A DNA stretch of 64,000 bases, from assembly GCA_040755155.1 (NCBI GenBank), contig JBFMBP010000134.1, positions 52,771 to 116,770 of the forward strand, in the 5' to 3' direction. Below are positions 25,500-34,906 of the stretch, piece by piece. The notes beneath the pieces are model-generated. The model was not told where the DNA came from and did no database searches. It saw only the letters and a list, made by a program, of their open reading frames with translations. This stretch comes from Candidatus Omnitrophota bacterium. GTDB lineage: Bacteria > Hinthialibacterota > Hinthialibacteria > Hinthialibacterales > Hinthialibacteraceae. How positions within the stretch are numbered: the first letter of the stretch is position 1; each line of letters starts with the position of its first letter. The position numbers and the translations under genes are program-made.

Positions 25500-27584
25500 A
25501 TGAAGTGCAAAGTATTATTCCTTAGTGTTATGGTTTTGACTTTAGCGATCGGTTCCGCCATTATGGCGCAGGACAAACCCATCATGCAGTTTGGATGTGG
25601 GAATCTAACCTCGCTTGCATATTCCCTGGATGGCGCGAAATTCCTGACTGGGAGTGGGGATGGATTAGCGCGGCTATGGGATATTGAAACCGGCCAAGTG
25701 ATCCGCACGTTCACCGGGCATGCAGGGAGTGTCAATTCCGTGGCCTTTTCACCAGACGGAAGTAAGGTGTTGACCGGGAGTGATGATTATACGGCGAAGC
25801 TGTGGGATGTTGATACCGGGCAGGAGATTCGTACATTCACCGGTCATACGAGTAGTGTCTTTTCCGTGGCTTTTTCTCCGGATGGGAGCAAGGTCTTGAC
25901 TGGTGGATGTTTTGAGAATGGTGAGGATGTTATTGGTACAGCGAAGCTGTGGGACGTTGATACCGGGCAGATGATTCGCACCTTCACCGGGCATACGGAT
26001 CCAGTCAATTCCGTAGTCTTTTCCCCGGACGGAAGCAAGGTGTTGACTGGGAGTTATGATGGTATGGCGAAACTATGGAATGCTGATACCGGGCAGGTGA
26101 TTCGCACCTTCACCGGGCATACGGATGGCATCAGTTCCATGGCGTTTTCCCCCAATGGGAGCAAGGTGTTAACCGGGAGCAGCGACGAAACGGCAAAACT
26201 GTGGGACACTGCTACCGGGCAGGAGATTCGCACGTTCACCGGACATACGAGTATAGTCGAATCCGTGGCCTTTTCCCCGGACGGGAGCAAGGTCTTGACT
26301 GGGAGTTGGGATGAAACAGCAAAACTGTGGGACGCCGCTACCGGGCAGGAGATTCGCATATTCACCGGGCATACGGATGAAGTCCATTCCGTAGTCTTTT
26401 CCCTGGATGGAAGCAAGGTGTTGATTGGGAGTTATGATCATACGGCGAAACTGTGGAATACTGATACCGGGCGGGAGATTCGCACGTTCCCCGGGCATAC
26501 AGGTGGTGTCGGTCCCGAAGCCTTTTCCCCAGACGGGAGCAAGGTCTTGACTGGCAGTTGGGATAATACGGCGAAACTATGGGATATCAATACCGGTCAG
26601 GTGATTCGCACGTTTACCGGGCATACGGATTATGTCTTTTCCGTGGCCTTTTCCCCGGACGGAAGCAAGGTGTTGACTGGGAGCTATGATGGTACGGCAA
26701 AACTTTGGAACGCTGATACCGGGCGGGAGATTCGCACGTTCGCCGGTTATATGTATGAAGTCAGTTTCGTGTCCTTTTCCCTAGACGGAAGCAAGGTGTT
26801 GACTGTGAGTAGGGATGGAACAGCAAAACTTTGGAACGTTGATACAGGCCAGGTGATTCGCACGTTCACCGGCTGCTCAACCAAGTGGACTTTCGCGCCA
26901 AGCAGATTCAACGTTGATACCGGCCAGGTGATTCACACGTTCACCGGGCATACGGATTTAGTCAATTCCGTGGCCATTTCCCCAGACGGAAGCAAGGTGT
27001 TGACCGGGAGTGATGATTATACGGCGAAGCTGTGGGACGTTGATACCGGGCGGGTTATTCGCACATTCACCGGGCATACGGATCCAGTCAATTCCGTAGT
27101 CTTTTCCCCGGATGGAAGCAAGGTGTTGACCGGGAGTGAGGATAAGACGGCGAAACTTTGGAACGCTGATACTGGTCGGGTGATTCGCACGTTCGCCGGT
27201 TATATGAATGAAGATGAAGTCAGTTCCGTGTCCTTTTCCCCGGACGGAAGCAAGGTGTTGACCGGGAATACTGGGAATTATGATGGAACGGCAATAATGT
27301 GGGACGCCAATACCGGCCAGGAGATTCATACGTTCGAGCATACGAGTGGGATTGAATCCGTTGCTTTTTCCCCCGATGGGAGCAAGGTCTTGGCAGGGAG
27401 TAGGGATGGTATGGCGAAACTATGGAATGCTGATACCGGTCAGGAGATTTACACGTTCACCGGGCATTCGGATATAGTTTATTCCGTGGCCTTTTCCCCC
27501 GACGGGAACAAGGTGTTGACTAGGAGTTGGGATGGAACGGCGAAGTTGTGGAACATTCGCAATGTGGTTGGCGTCAACCAATAG
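25500..27584 (+). CDS. Secreted WD40 repeat protein with 15 blades
   Basis: The 694-residue protein has a signal peptide (ends near residue 23, IMA/Q) and then 15 recognisable WD40 units of about 42 residues (SPDGSKVLTGS, TAKLWD, TGQ-IRTF-GH), enough for two propellers. A broken unit sits between blades 10 and 11 (FTGCSTKWTFAPSRFNVDTG), where only the end of a blade remains. The DNA repeats with a period near 126 bp and neighbouring copies are almost identical, suggesting recent duplication or gene conversion. Blades resemble those of the left-edge mosaic protein. Function is probably protein binding outside the cytoplasm. It lies between pyrR and pyrB, flanked by dispersed repeats. Confidence 0.9.
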   Translation: MKCKVLFLSVMVLTLAIGSAIMAQDKPIMQFGCGNLTSLAYSLDGAKFLTGSGDGLARLWDIETGQVIRTFTGHAGSVNSVAFSPDGSKVLTGSDDYTAKLWDVDTGQEIRTFTGHTSSVFSVAFSPDGSKVLTGGCFENGEDVIGTAKLWDVDTGQMIRTFTGHTDPVNSVVFSPDGSKVLTGSYDGMAKLWNADTGQVIRTFTGHTDGISSMAFSPNGSKVLTGSSDETAKLWDTATGQEIRTFTGHTSIVESVAFSPDGSKVLTGSWDETAKLWDAATGQEIRIFTGHTDEVHSVVFSLDGSKVLIGSYDHTAKLWNTDTGREIRTFPGHTGGVGPEAFSPDGSKVLTGSWDNTAKLWDINTGQVIRTFTGHTDYVFSVAFSPDGSKVLTGSYDGTAKLWNADTGREIRTFAGYMYEVSFVSFSLDGSKVLTVSRDGTAKLWNVDTGQVIRTFTGCSTKWTFAPSRFNVDTGQVIHTFTGHTDLVNSVAISPDGSKVLTGSDDYTAKLWDVDTGRVIRTFTGHTDPVNSVVFSPDGSKVLTGSEDKTAKLWNADTGRVIRTFAGYMNEDEVSSVSFSPDGSKVLTGNTGNYDGTAIMWDANTGQEIHTFEHTSGIESVAFSPDGSKVLAGSRDGMAKLWNADTGQEIYTFTGHSDIVYSVAFSPDGNKVLTRSWDGTAKLWNIRNVVGVNQ

Positions 27585-27604
27585 AGCCTTTACTGATAGT
27601 CAGC

Positions 27605-27643
27605 AGTAGGGTGGGTTCAAAGCGAAGCGTAGCCCACCCTTGC
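27605..27643. repeat. Dispersed GTAGGGTGGGTT inverted repeat
   Basis: Arms GGGTGGG and CCCACCC surround an AGCGAAGCG core, forming a hairpin just after the WD40 gene. Related GTAGGRTGGRTC sequences occur near 32165, 33706 and 37743. Confidence 0.6.
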
Positions 27644-27747
27644 TTCTGAACATAACCAACGGCGGCGTTAAGAAAACGCAGAGCCTGCGCTCCATCTCTG
27701 CTTTCGTTGGGGGGATGAACGAAGGCTCGTACAACAAGAGACCGATT

Positions 27748-28713
27748 ATGCCAACCTGGGGAAGAAAAGACTGCCTTGGATTGCGCGGCGTATCGCGGGA
27801 AGAGATCGAATTGGTTTTGGATACGGCGCGCTCGATGAAAGAGATTCAAACCCGCGCCGTGAAAAAAGTACCCACCTTGCGGGGGAAAATCGTACTCAAT
27901 CTTTTTTACGAGCCGAGTACGCGTACGCGGACATCCTTCGAACTGGCGGCGACGCGGCTGAGCGCGGACGTTATCAACATCTCCACCGCCCAGAGCAGCG
28001 TCGTGAAGGGGGAAAGCGTCCTCGACACCGCCAACAACCTGCGCGTTATGGGCGTGGACTTGATCGTCATTCGCCATAATGTCAGCAGCGCGCCCTATCA
28101 CCTCGCCCAAAACATCAACCTTCCCGTCGTCAACGCCGGCGACGGCACCAACGCCCATCCCACGCAGGGGCTGCTCGATCTCTTCACCATCCGCGAACGC
28201 AAGGGAACCATCGAGGGATTGACTGTCGTCATTGCTGGAGACGTGCTGCACGGGCGCGTGGCCCATTCCGATATGTGGGGACTGTTGACGATGGGAGCTA
28301 AAGTGCGCTTCGTCGGACCGCCAACCCTGATCCCTCCCGCGTTCAAGGAACTTGGGGTGGAGATTCATCACAACATCGACGAAGCCATCGAAGGCGCGGA
28401 CGTCATCAATGTTCTCCGCATCCAACGGGAGCGGATGTCCCGCAATTTTTTCCCCAGTTTGAAAGAATACAATCGCCTCTTCGGCATGACGAAAGAACGT
28501 CTGAAAAGAGCCAAGCCGGGCGTTCTCATCATGCACCCCGGCCCTATGAACCGGGGTGTGGAAATCAACAGCGAAGTCGCCGATTCCGATTCTTCCGTCA
28601 TCCTGGAACAAGTAACCAACGGAATCGCGGTGCGCATGGCCATTCTTTATCTGCTGCTTAGCGGCGAAAAAAAAGCCCCCAAAAAACAGGAAGAGACGCC
28701 GACGCTTTTTTGA
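27748..28713 (+). CDS. pyrB: Aspartate carbamoyltransferase catalytic subunit
   Basis: The 321-residue enzyme joins carbamoyl phosphate and aspartate in pyrimidine synthesis. The carbamoyl-phosphate loop FYEPSTRTRTSFELAA, the HPTQGLLDLFT segment and HPGPMNRGVEI are all present. ATG 27748 gives the usual family length and N-terminus; frames reading from 27640 or 27715 would add residues encoded by the dispersed repeat region. No pyrI regulatory subunit is nearby. pyrC follows after a 150-bp repeat element. Confidence 0.93.
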   Translation: MPTWGRKDCLGLRGVSREEIELVLDTARSMKEIQTRAVKKVPTLRGKIVLNLFYEPSTRTRTSFELAATRLSADVINISTAQSSVVKGESVLDTANNLRVMGVDLIVIRHNVSSAPYHLAQNINLPVVNAGDGTNAHPTQGLLDLFTIRERKGTIEGLTVVIAGDVLHGRVAHSDMWGLLTMGAKVRFVGPPTLIPPAFKELGVEIHHNIDEAIEGADVINVLRIQRERMSRNFFPSLKEYNRLFGMTKERLKRAKPGVLIMHPGPMNRGVEINSEVADSDSSVILEQVTNGIAVRMAILYLLLSGEKKAPKKQEETPTLF

Positions 28714-28742
28714 CATGGAAACCGATAGTCGAATTAACCATT

Positions 28743-28895
28743 GAGGCTCTTGCAAAATTTATGAAATCCATCATTCAATTCTCCCCCCAAGCTTGGGGGG
28801 AGTTAGAGGGGGGTTGATTTTAATGGACTTACCTCAACCCCCACCTAACCTCCCCCAAGCTTGGGGGAGGAATAATAGAGTTTTGCTAGAGGCTC
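28743..28895 (+). repeat. R1 element, copy A (MITE-like, ~153 bp)
   Basis: Terminal inverted repeats GAGGCTCTTGCAAAA and TTTTGCTAGAGGCTC enclose two inner palindromes (CCCCCAAGCTTGGGGG) and inverted GGGGGGTTGA / TCAACCCCC blocks. Copies B and C lie on either side of galK. It fills the pyrB-pyrC gap. Confidence 0.85.
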
Positions 28896-28934
28896 CATTA
28901 ATAAAAACGGCGTATACCCAGCGTGGAAGCAAAC

Positions 28935-30218
28935 ATGAAAACACTCATCCGGAAAGCTCGTGTTTTAAATCCGGCGGCTTACGAAGACCTGACCGCCGAC
29001 GTTCTGATCGATGAAGGCAAGATCGCCGATATCGCCCCCTCACTCTCCGTTAAGGACGCCGAAACGGTGGACGCGGAAGGATTATGGCTGCTGCCGGGCC
29101 TGATCGATATTCACGTCCATTTGCGCGAACCCGGAAACGAAGGCAAGGAAACCATCGCCTCCGGCGCCCGAGCGGCGGCGGCGGGCGGTATCGCTTCCAT
29201 CGTCTGCATGGCGAACACCACCCCCCCCATCGACAGCAAAACCGGCATCGACTTCATCCAGGAAACCGCCAAAGCCGCCGGCATGGCGCGCGTCTATCCC
29301 GTAGGCGCGCTGACGAAGGGGATGGCGGGTTTGGAAATGGCGCCCATCGGCGAAATGGCGGAAGCGGGCGCCGTAGCCATCTCCGACGACGAAAACGGGA
29401 TTATGGATTCTTACCTCATGCAACGGACGATGGAATATTCCACGATCTTCCAAATTCCCATTATCAACCATGCGGAAGATCACGCGCTGACGCAGGATGC
29501 TGTCGTCAACGAAGGCAAAATGTCTGTAACGCTGGGCTTGTTCGGCTCTCCGAAAGAAGCGGAAGCCATCCAGGTCGCCCGCGATCTCATTCTCGCCAAA
29601 AAAACGGGGGCGCATATTCATTTCGCCCATATCAGCGCGGCGGAATCGGTGGATATCCTGCGTTTTTACAAATCGAAAGGCGTCAAAGCCACGGCGGAGA
29701 CGGCGCCCCATTATCTCGTTCTCACCGATGAGGCGGTGGATCATTACAATACGGACGCAAAAGTGCGCCCGCCCTTGCGCAGCAAGGAAGATCAGGACGC
29801 TCTCTACGAAGGACTGCGGGATGGTACCATCGATTGCATCGCTACGGACCACTCGCCTCATAGCCTCATGGAGAAAGATCAGGAATTTCCCCTGGCGCCT
29901 TTTGGAATTGTTGGGCTGGAAACACTGCTTCCTTTGGTCATGGGACGCATTTGGCAACGCTCCGGCTTGGAATTGCTGGACCTCTTGAATCTTGTCACCT
30001 TTAAGCCCGCCCAAGTAATGAAATTGCCGGGAGGCCGGATCGAGGTTGGAGGTCCCGCCGATCTGGTCCTCTGGAATCCGGAACCGGTTTATACAATCGA
30101 CAAAAACCAATTCTATTCCAAATCCCGCAATACTCCTTTCCATGGCTGGGAAGTAAAAGGCCGCGTCGAAGCGACGTATATTGGAGGAAAGAAAATTTAC
30201 CCCTTTTCTCCTGTCTGA
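28935..30218 (+). CDS. pyrC: Dihydroorotase, class I
   Basis: The 427-residue amidohydrolase cyclises carbamoyl aspartate to dihydroorotate. Metal-site motifs are visible: DIHVHLREPGNEGKETIASG, NHAEDHAL, HFAHIS and ATDHSPH. ISDDENGIMDS matches the class I region where an aspartate takes the place of the carboxylated lysine. ATG 28935 has GGAAG 5 nt upstream; GTG 28923 is a possible but poorer start. The order rluD-pyrR-(WD40)-pyrB-pyrC suggests one ancestral pyrimidine cluster. Confidence 0.93.
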   Translation: MKTLIRKARVLNPAAYEDLTADVLIDEGKIADIAPSLSVKDAETVDAEGLWLLPGLIDIHVHLREPGNEGKETIASGARAAAAGGIASIVCMANTTPPIDSKTGIDFIQETAKAAGMARVYPVGALTKGMAGLEMAPIGEMAEAGAVAISDDENGIMDSYLMQRTMEYSTIFQIPIINHAEDHALTQDAVVNEGKMSVTLGLFGSPKEAEAIQVARDLILAKKTGAHIHFAHISAAESVDILRFYKSKGVKATAETAPHYLVLTDEAVDHYNTDAKVRPPLRSKEDQDALYEGLRDGTIDCIATDHSPHSLMEKDQEFPLAPFGIVGLETLLPLVMGRIWQRSGLELLDLLNLVTFKPAQVMKLPGGRIEVGGPADLVLWNPEPVYTIDKNQFYSKSRNTPFHGWEVKGRVEATYIGGKKIYPFSPV

Positions 30219-30388
30219 AAGAGAACAAAGCTTACGTTTTCCAAAAATTCATGTAAAATGATTCCTAATAAGCATAGTTTTATGACGTACCGGTTTTGCG
30301 TCTCATGACTTCCCTGCCGTATTGTTTTGAGAGGCAACAATAAGTACTTTTAGAACATGCAACTCAAAACAAATCAAGGAGAAGTATC

Positions 30389-30592
30389 ATGGCGACAGGA
30401 AAAGTAAAGTGGTTTAACGAGAGCAAAGGGTACGGTTTTATTGCGGAAGACAGCGGGCGTGAATTATTTGTTCACCATACGGGAATCTCCGGAAACGGCT
30501 TCAAAAATCTTTATGAGGGACAAAAAGTTCAGTTCGATACTGAGCAAGGCCCCAAAGGTCCGAAAGCCGTAAACGTCTCCGCGTTAGACTAG
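30389..30592 (+). CDS. Cold-shock domain protein
   Basis: The 67-residue protein is a single CspA-type domain that binds single-stranded RNA/DNA. RNP1 (KGYGFI) and RNP2 (LFVHHT; FVHFS in most relatives) are present after the typical start [25 protein letters not shown] precedes the ATG. A 170-bp non-coding stretch upstream could hold a long leader as in other csp genes, but no structure was assigned. A strong terminator follows. Confidence 0.93.
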   Translation: MATGKVKWFNESKGYGFIAEDSGRELFVHHTGISGNGFKNLYEGQKVQFDTEQGPKGPKAVNVSALD

Positions 30593-30610
30593 TATTATCT
30601 CCCAATCGCA

Positions 30611-30656
30611 AAAAAAGCCGTTGGCGATTCATCCGAGCCGCCAACGGCTTTTTAAT
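30611..30656 (+). terminator. Rho-independent terminator after the cold-shock gene
   Basis: The stem AAAGCCGTTGGC / GCCAACGGCTTT encloses a short loop and ends in a T-run. Confidence 0.9.
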
Positions 30657-30792
30657 TTTAAAAATCGATCGCAAAGGAATCTATCGCGTGGCGCCAAGGG
30701 CAAGGCGTCAGACTACCCTTGAGGGAACGATCAAAGGCAGACTTCGTCTTGCCTTTGCCACCCCGTTTTTTTCATCATTCATCATTCCGAAC

Positions 30793-32142
30793 TCACACGC
30801 TCTCCGGCGTGGGATGCTCCCACGGTTGCCTGTATGGCCTCTGCAACAGCTTATTCGCCTCTTCGTCGCCGATGACTCGCCCCTTTTCCGGATCCCAGGC
30901 GAGGGTCCGGCCTAGTTTGGCGGATAGATTGGCCATGATGCAGCTGGAACTGGAGATGTAGCCTTGCTCGATGTCGGAAACGGGCTTGCTGCGGGAATCG
31001 ATCGCTGCCAGGAAGTTTTTCATGTGGGTGCGCAACGACGCTGCGACATGGCGTTCCAGGTCTTTTTCCGTTTCGTCTTCGGGATATTTATCGTATTCGT
31101 AAGCGACGTCCTGATGAATCGGCTCCCCGGCGCCTTCGGGAATGAAGTCGAATCCGAAAACGCTCATTTTTAACGTTCCTTTATCGCCATAGATCGTCGC
31201 CGACCAGGGATACTTAGGATCGGGCGCAGCGCCCCAAGCGCGTTGCTGCCATACGACGTTGAGGTTGTCGTATTCGAAGGATGCGGTCTGCGTATCGAAG
31301 GTATTGGCTTTGCTGTCTGGATGGATCAGGATGTTTCCGTAGGAACTGATCCGCTTCGGCCAGCCCAGATCCAGCAGCCAACGAACCATATCGAACATGT
31401 GAACGCACATGTCGCCCATAATGCCATTGCCGTATTCCATGAAGGCTCGCCAGCCTCTGGGATGCGTCCATTTCGTGAAGGGGCGCATGGGCGCCGGTCC
31501 CGTCCACATTTCGTAATCGAGATTTTCGGGGGGATCGATGTTGGGAGGATTGCCGTTGGCGCGCATGTGCCAATAGCAGCAAATCTCAACGTGTCCGATC
31601 TTGCCCAATTTGCCTTCGCGAAGAATTTTATCGCGGGCGTCGATGAGATGGGGAGTGCTGCGCCGCTGCATTCCCACTTGCACCACCCGATTGTATTTGC
31701 GGGCCGCCGCCAGCATAGCCTGGCCTTCGATAACATCGACGCTGATGGGTTTTTCAACATATACGTCGGCTCCGGCTTTGACGGCGGCGATCATGGGCAA
31801 GCAATGCCAATGATCGGGTGTGGCGACATGCACAATGTCCAACTGTTCCTGCTTGAGCATTTCGCGGAAGTCGCCGTAGGTTCGCGGCTTCTGCTTCGAG
31901 AGCTGGCGCGAAGCGACGATCTCGGCGGCTTCGGCAACCATTTTTTTATCGACGTCGCATAATGCCGCCACTTCCACCGGCGCTACCTGAATCAGGCGCA
32001 GCAACGCGCTCTTACCGTACCAGCCGCTGCCGATCAGTCCGACGCGCCTTGGCTTTTGAGCATCGTATTCCGCGGCGTAACCGCCCGCCGCCGATAGCAT
32101 CAATCCCGCTGCGCTTGCTTGTAAAAATTTCCGGCGATTCAT
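30793..32142 (-). CDS. Tat-exported Gfo/Idh/MocA oxidoreductase, copy 1
   Basis: The 449-residue protein begins with a twin-arginine signal (NRRKFLQASAAGLMLSAAGG). A Rossmann domain follows (about 32-155: VGLIGSGWYGKSALLRLI, CDVDK, VATPDHWHC, YVEKPISVD), then the MocA-type C-terminal alpha/beta domain. The EKP motif holds the usual catalytic-region lysine. Family members oxidise or isomerise sugars with tightly bound NAD(P); the substrate here is unknown. Export of a cofactor-bound dehydrogenase by Tat is usual in this branch. A related gene lies 129 bp upstream on the same strand, with a dispersed inverted repeat between them. Confidence 0.9.
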   Translation of the reverse strand: MNRRKFLQASAAGLMLSAAGGYAAEYDAQKPRRVGLIGSGWYGKSALLRLIQVAPVEVAALCDVDKKMVAEAAEIVASRQLSKQKPRTYGDFREMLKQEQLDIVHVATPDHWHCLPMIAAVKAGADVYVEKPISVDVIEGQAMLAAARKYNRVVQVGMQRRSTPHLIDARDKILREGKLGKIGHVEICCYWHMRANGNPPNIDPPENLDYEMWTGPAPMRPFTKWTHPRGWRAFMEYGNGIMGDMCVHMFDMVRWLLDLGWPKRISSYGNILIHPDSKANTFDTQTASFEYDNLNVVWQQRAWGAAPDPKYPWSATIYGDKGTLKMSVFGFDFIPEGAGEPIHQDVAYEYDKYPEDETEKDLERHVAASLRTHMKNFLAAIDSRSKPVSDIEQGYISSSSCIMANLSAKLGRTLAWDPEKGRVIGDEEANKLLQRPYRQPWEHPTPESV

Positions 32143-32164
32143 AGTTATTCTCCTGAGCGTATAT

Positions 32165-32244
32165 CGTAGGATGGGTCACGTCGTTTGACCCATCAATTAC
32201 TCCACTACTTAATAATGATGGGTCAAAAAACGCGACCCATCCTA
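32165..32244. repeat. Dispersed GTAGGATGGGTC inverted-repeat element (80 bp)
   Basis: The outer arms GTAGGATGGGTC and GACCCATCCTAC are exact inverted repeats, with inner TTTGACCCATCA / TGATGGGTCAAA arms. It lies between the two oxidoreductase genes. Confidence 0.75.
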
Positions 32245-32271
32245 CCTTTTCATCACTAATCACTCATCATT

Positions 32272-33615
32272 TCAAAGCGTCCAGCCTTGGCGGTATTCGC
32301 ATTGCAGATGCCGGTTGGCATTTTCATGGTTGATAAACCGGCCCTTTATGGAATCCCACCGCAGTTCTACGCCATCGTATATGGTTGCGATCACGCCCAG
32401 CAGCGCCAATTCGGTCAGCGGACCGCCGTAGGAAAAGTTCGAACACGCGGGCTTCCCGTCCTTGCAGGCGCGTATCCAGTCCCGATAATGATTGTCGTCC
32501 GCTATGCGAGGGATTGTCTGGGGAGGATCGGGAACTTCTTTCGCCCTCGATTCCGGGACGATGCGGGGATTTCCCGCGCCGTGCGAACTATGAACGATCG
32601 ATCCCTTGCTCCCAATCAGAATCGCCCCCGCTTTCGAATTCCAATCGTCCAATTTTACGTCCCGCAATTGCGGGATATCCACCGTTTTGCCGTAGGTCCA
32701 CGTAACCTTCACAGGCGGCATAGCCCCGCGGGCGGGAAAACGATAGAGGATGCCGGAATTCAATGCGAATCGTTCGGGAGAATAATTCCTGCCTCCATTC
32801 TTCGCTTCAATGGATTCTGGAGCGCCCAACTGCAAAGCCCAAAACGCCGGATCCAGGATATGGCATACCCAATCGCCGAGAACGCCGGTTCCGAAATCGC
32901 GCCAGCTTCTCCATTTTCCAGGCAAATAGGTGGGATGATAGGGACGAAACGCCGCCGGACCAATCCATAAATCCCACTCCAACGTGGGGGGGATGGGCGG
33001 CGAATTCTTGGGACGGTCTGAGCCATCGCCGTAGGATTGCGTATACCAGGCGTGGACTTCTTCCACATCGCCGATGGCCCCATTGGCGATCCATTCGCAC
33101 ACCTTTCGAATCGGATGAGAGGAATGTCCCTGGTTTCCCAATTGCGTTTGGACTTTATGCTCGCTCGCCGCTTTCATCAGCGCGCGCACTTCGTAAAGAT
33201 TATGCGCCATCGGTTTTTCCAAATAGACGTGTTTATCTCGCTGGATAGCGTTTATGGCCATGACGGCGTGAACATGATCCGGAGCGCCGACGATCACGGC
33301 GTCCACGTCTTTCTGCTTGTCGAGCATGACGCGGAAATCCTTGTATTTGGGAACTTTCTCGAACCGGTTGAACGATTTCGCCGCTTGCTTCTCGTCCACG
33401 TCGCATAGCGCGACGATATTTTCGCTGAGGCATTGTTCCATATCGTATCCACCCCGGCCGCCCGCTCCCATTACGGCGATATTCAATTTATCGCTCGGCG
33501 GTTGAGCGCTCTCTCGGCCCAGAACGGAAGGCGGCGCAATCGTGAAAGCGGCCGATGCGATAGCCGCTTGCTTCATAAAATGGCGCCGCGTAGTTTTGGC
33601 GATTCGATTTTTCAT
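32272..33615 (-). CDS. Tat-exported Gfo/Idh/MocA oxidoreductase, copy 2
   Basis: The 447-residue protein has a Tat signal (TTRRHFMKQAAIASAAFTIA) and the Rossmann domain AVMGAGGRGGYDMEQC, with CDVDEKQ, GAPDHVHAVMA and the catalytic-region YLEKPMAHN. The C-terminal half has the long insertions (WIGPAAFRPYHP, GDWVCHILDPAFWAL) typical of large secreted members. The substrate is unknown. ATG 33615 has GGAAGG just upstream. It probably forms one transcription unit with copy 1, and a third homologue lies at 52.5-53.9 kb. Confidence 0.9.
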   Translation of the reverse strand: MKNRIAKTTRRHFMKQAAIASAAFTIAPPSVLGRESAQPPSDKLNIAVMGAGGRGGYDMEQCLSENIVALCDVDEKQAAKSFNRFEKVPKYKDFRVMLDKQKDVDAVIVGAPDHVHAVMAINAIQRDKHVYLEKPMAHNLYEVRALMKAASEHKVQTQLGNQGHSSHPIRKVCEWIANGAIGDVEEVHAWYTQSYGDGSDRPKNSPPIPPTLEWDLWIGPAAFRPYHPTYLPGKWRSWRDFGTGVLGDWVCHILDPAFWALQLGAPESIEAKNGGRNYSPERFALNSGILYRFPARGAMPPVKVTWTYGKTVDIPQLRDVKLDDWNSKAGAILIGSKGSIVHSSHGAGNPRIVPESRAKEVPDPPQTIPRIADDNHYRDWIRACKDGKPACSNFSYGGPLTELALLGVIATIYDGVELRWDSIKGRFINHENANRHLQCEYRQGWTL

Positions 33616-33705
33616 TTTACCTTCCATCCTTTACGTTAACGTAAAAATCGCCAAGAATCGGCAATCAATAGTCCCGCTCTAGTGCGATTCGGAATTGCAT
33701 AAACT

Positions 33706-33732
33706 TGTAGGGTGGATCGAGGGAAGCAAGCC
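33706..33732. repeat. Half of the GTAGGRTGGRTC repeat family
   Basis: GTAGGGTGGATC followed by a GGAAGCAAGCCCC tail resembles one arm of the dispersed repeat but lacks a clear inverted partner. Confidence 0.4.
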
Positions 33733-33908
33733 CCGCCAATACCAAACGATCTTTATTCTTCTTGCGCTTTTCTTAATTGCGCTAGCCGCATCTATCCAGC
33801 GTTTCGAATGTATCACATCCGAAAAAATAGATTAAGGCGGAGAGGAGAGACGAAGTGTGGTTCTTCGTCTTTCCTTACCATTCGCCAACGATAAATAAGG
33901 CTTTAACG

Positions 33909-33958
33909 CAAAAAGGGCGGAATGGCTGCCGCCGCTCCGCCCATAAAGCCGCCTTTTT
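33909..33958 (-). terminator. Terminator after the Spy/LTXXQ-like gene
   Basis: On the minus strand the arms GGGCGGA and TCCGCCC, nested in AAAAAGG / CCTTTTT, end in a T-run 20-60 nt after the stop codon. Confidence 0.7.
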
Positions 33959-33975
33959 CATCATTCGCTGGCACA

Positions 33976-34656
33976 CTATTGGCGCTGGAAGCTGCGCATC
34001 CGTTCGCGCATCTCCTCGATTTCCTTATTCACTTCCTTCACTTTTTCCTTCCAGGCGTTGTTTTGTTCTTCGGAAAGAACCTCTCCCGCTTTTGTCATGA
34101 AAGACTCTTTCTCTTTTTGATATTCTTTCTCCGCTTTCTCCCTTTCGGCCGCTTCCATTTGCACTCCAGCGAAGGGCGAATCGGCGGGAACCATCTTCTT
34201 GCCCAAGGTGATCGCCAACGGTTGCAGTTTTTCGCGCTGTTCTTTTTTCAACTCGAGCAGCCGCAGGGCGCGCAACTCGGCGTCAGGGAAAAACACGCGC
34301 CGCGTCAATGCCCCTTCGACCTCCTCCAATTCTTTCTCGGATAGCACTTCTTTCAATTCCTTCTTCATATCCGCTGCGGTCTCTTTTTGCATTTTAGTGA
34401 AGAAATCTCTTCTTTCTTGGTCGCTCATACTTTGAAAATCGACCGAGCCGCTTTGCATTGCCTCCCGTCTCTTCGCTGAGATATCAGTGTAAACCGTAAC
34501 GACTTTTTCCGATAATTCCGGATTCAGCATCAAAACATCGCAAAGAATCATCACCGCCTGCCCTCGAAAGCCTCTTCGCGGCGGCTGTTGATCCTGCGCC
34601 GAAGCCAACATGACAACGATTCCCAATAACGCAATTGCTAATCCTGCCCTCTTCAT
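33976..34656 (-). CDS. Periplasmic helical protein, Spy/LTXXQ-like
   Basis: The 226-residue protein has a signal peptide (ends about residue 20, ASA/Q) and is then almost all charged helix, rich in Glu, Lys and Arg. Segments such as LLELKKEQREKLQPLA and EVLSEEQNNAWKEKV have the Leu-xx-Glu-Gln pattern seen in the LTXXQ/CpxP/Spy group of periplasmic chaperones and metal sensors. Identity to that family is inferred from composition and pattern, not from a clear full motif. No two-component partner is adjacent. Confidence 0.6.
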   Translation of the reverse strand: MKRAGLAIALLGIVVMLASAQDQQPPRRGFRGQAVMILCDVLMLNPELSEKVVTVYTDISAKRREAMQSGSVDFQSMSDQERRDFFTKMQKETAADMKKELKEVLSEKELEEVEGALTRRVFFPDAELRALRLLELKKEQREKLQPLAITLGKKMVPADSPFAGVQMEAAEREKAEKEYQKEKESFMTKAGEVLSEEQNNAWKEKVKEVNKEIEEMRERMRSFQRQ

Positions 34657-34906
34657 AAGATATTCTCCTTTCGCGCTTTTATTGAATCTCCAGCATCGCT
34701 GGATATTTATATATGTCGTTGAAACCGAGCGTCAATGTTCCAAGTATTCATAAAGATGATTCGATTTTTTAATATCAGAAAGAGTGATTCATCCATAGTA
34801 AGAATTGAGAAATAATCCATATAAACACCTAGAATCTCAAACGCCCTTGGTCGCCGCGCAATCGCAGCCATAATTATAGATGACATTCCGATTGTAAGGA
34901 AAAACC

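Noticed and set aside
27574-28755. A 393-codon minus-strand frame over pyrB
   Set aside because: pyrB on the plus strand has clear catalytic motifs; the antisense frame has low-complexity sequence and no family pattern.
29082-30143. A 353-codon minus-strand frame over pyrC
   Set aside because: It mirrors the pyrC reading frame; PyrC motifs are complete on the plus strand and the antisense product is Arg/Gly-rich noise.
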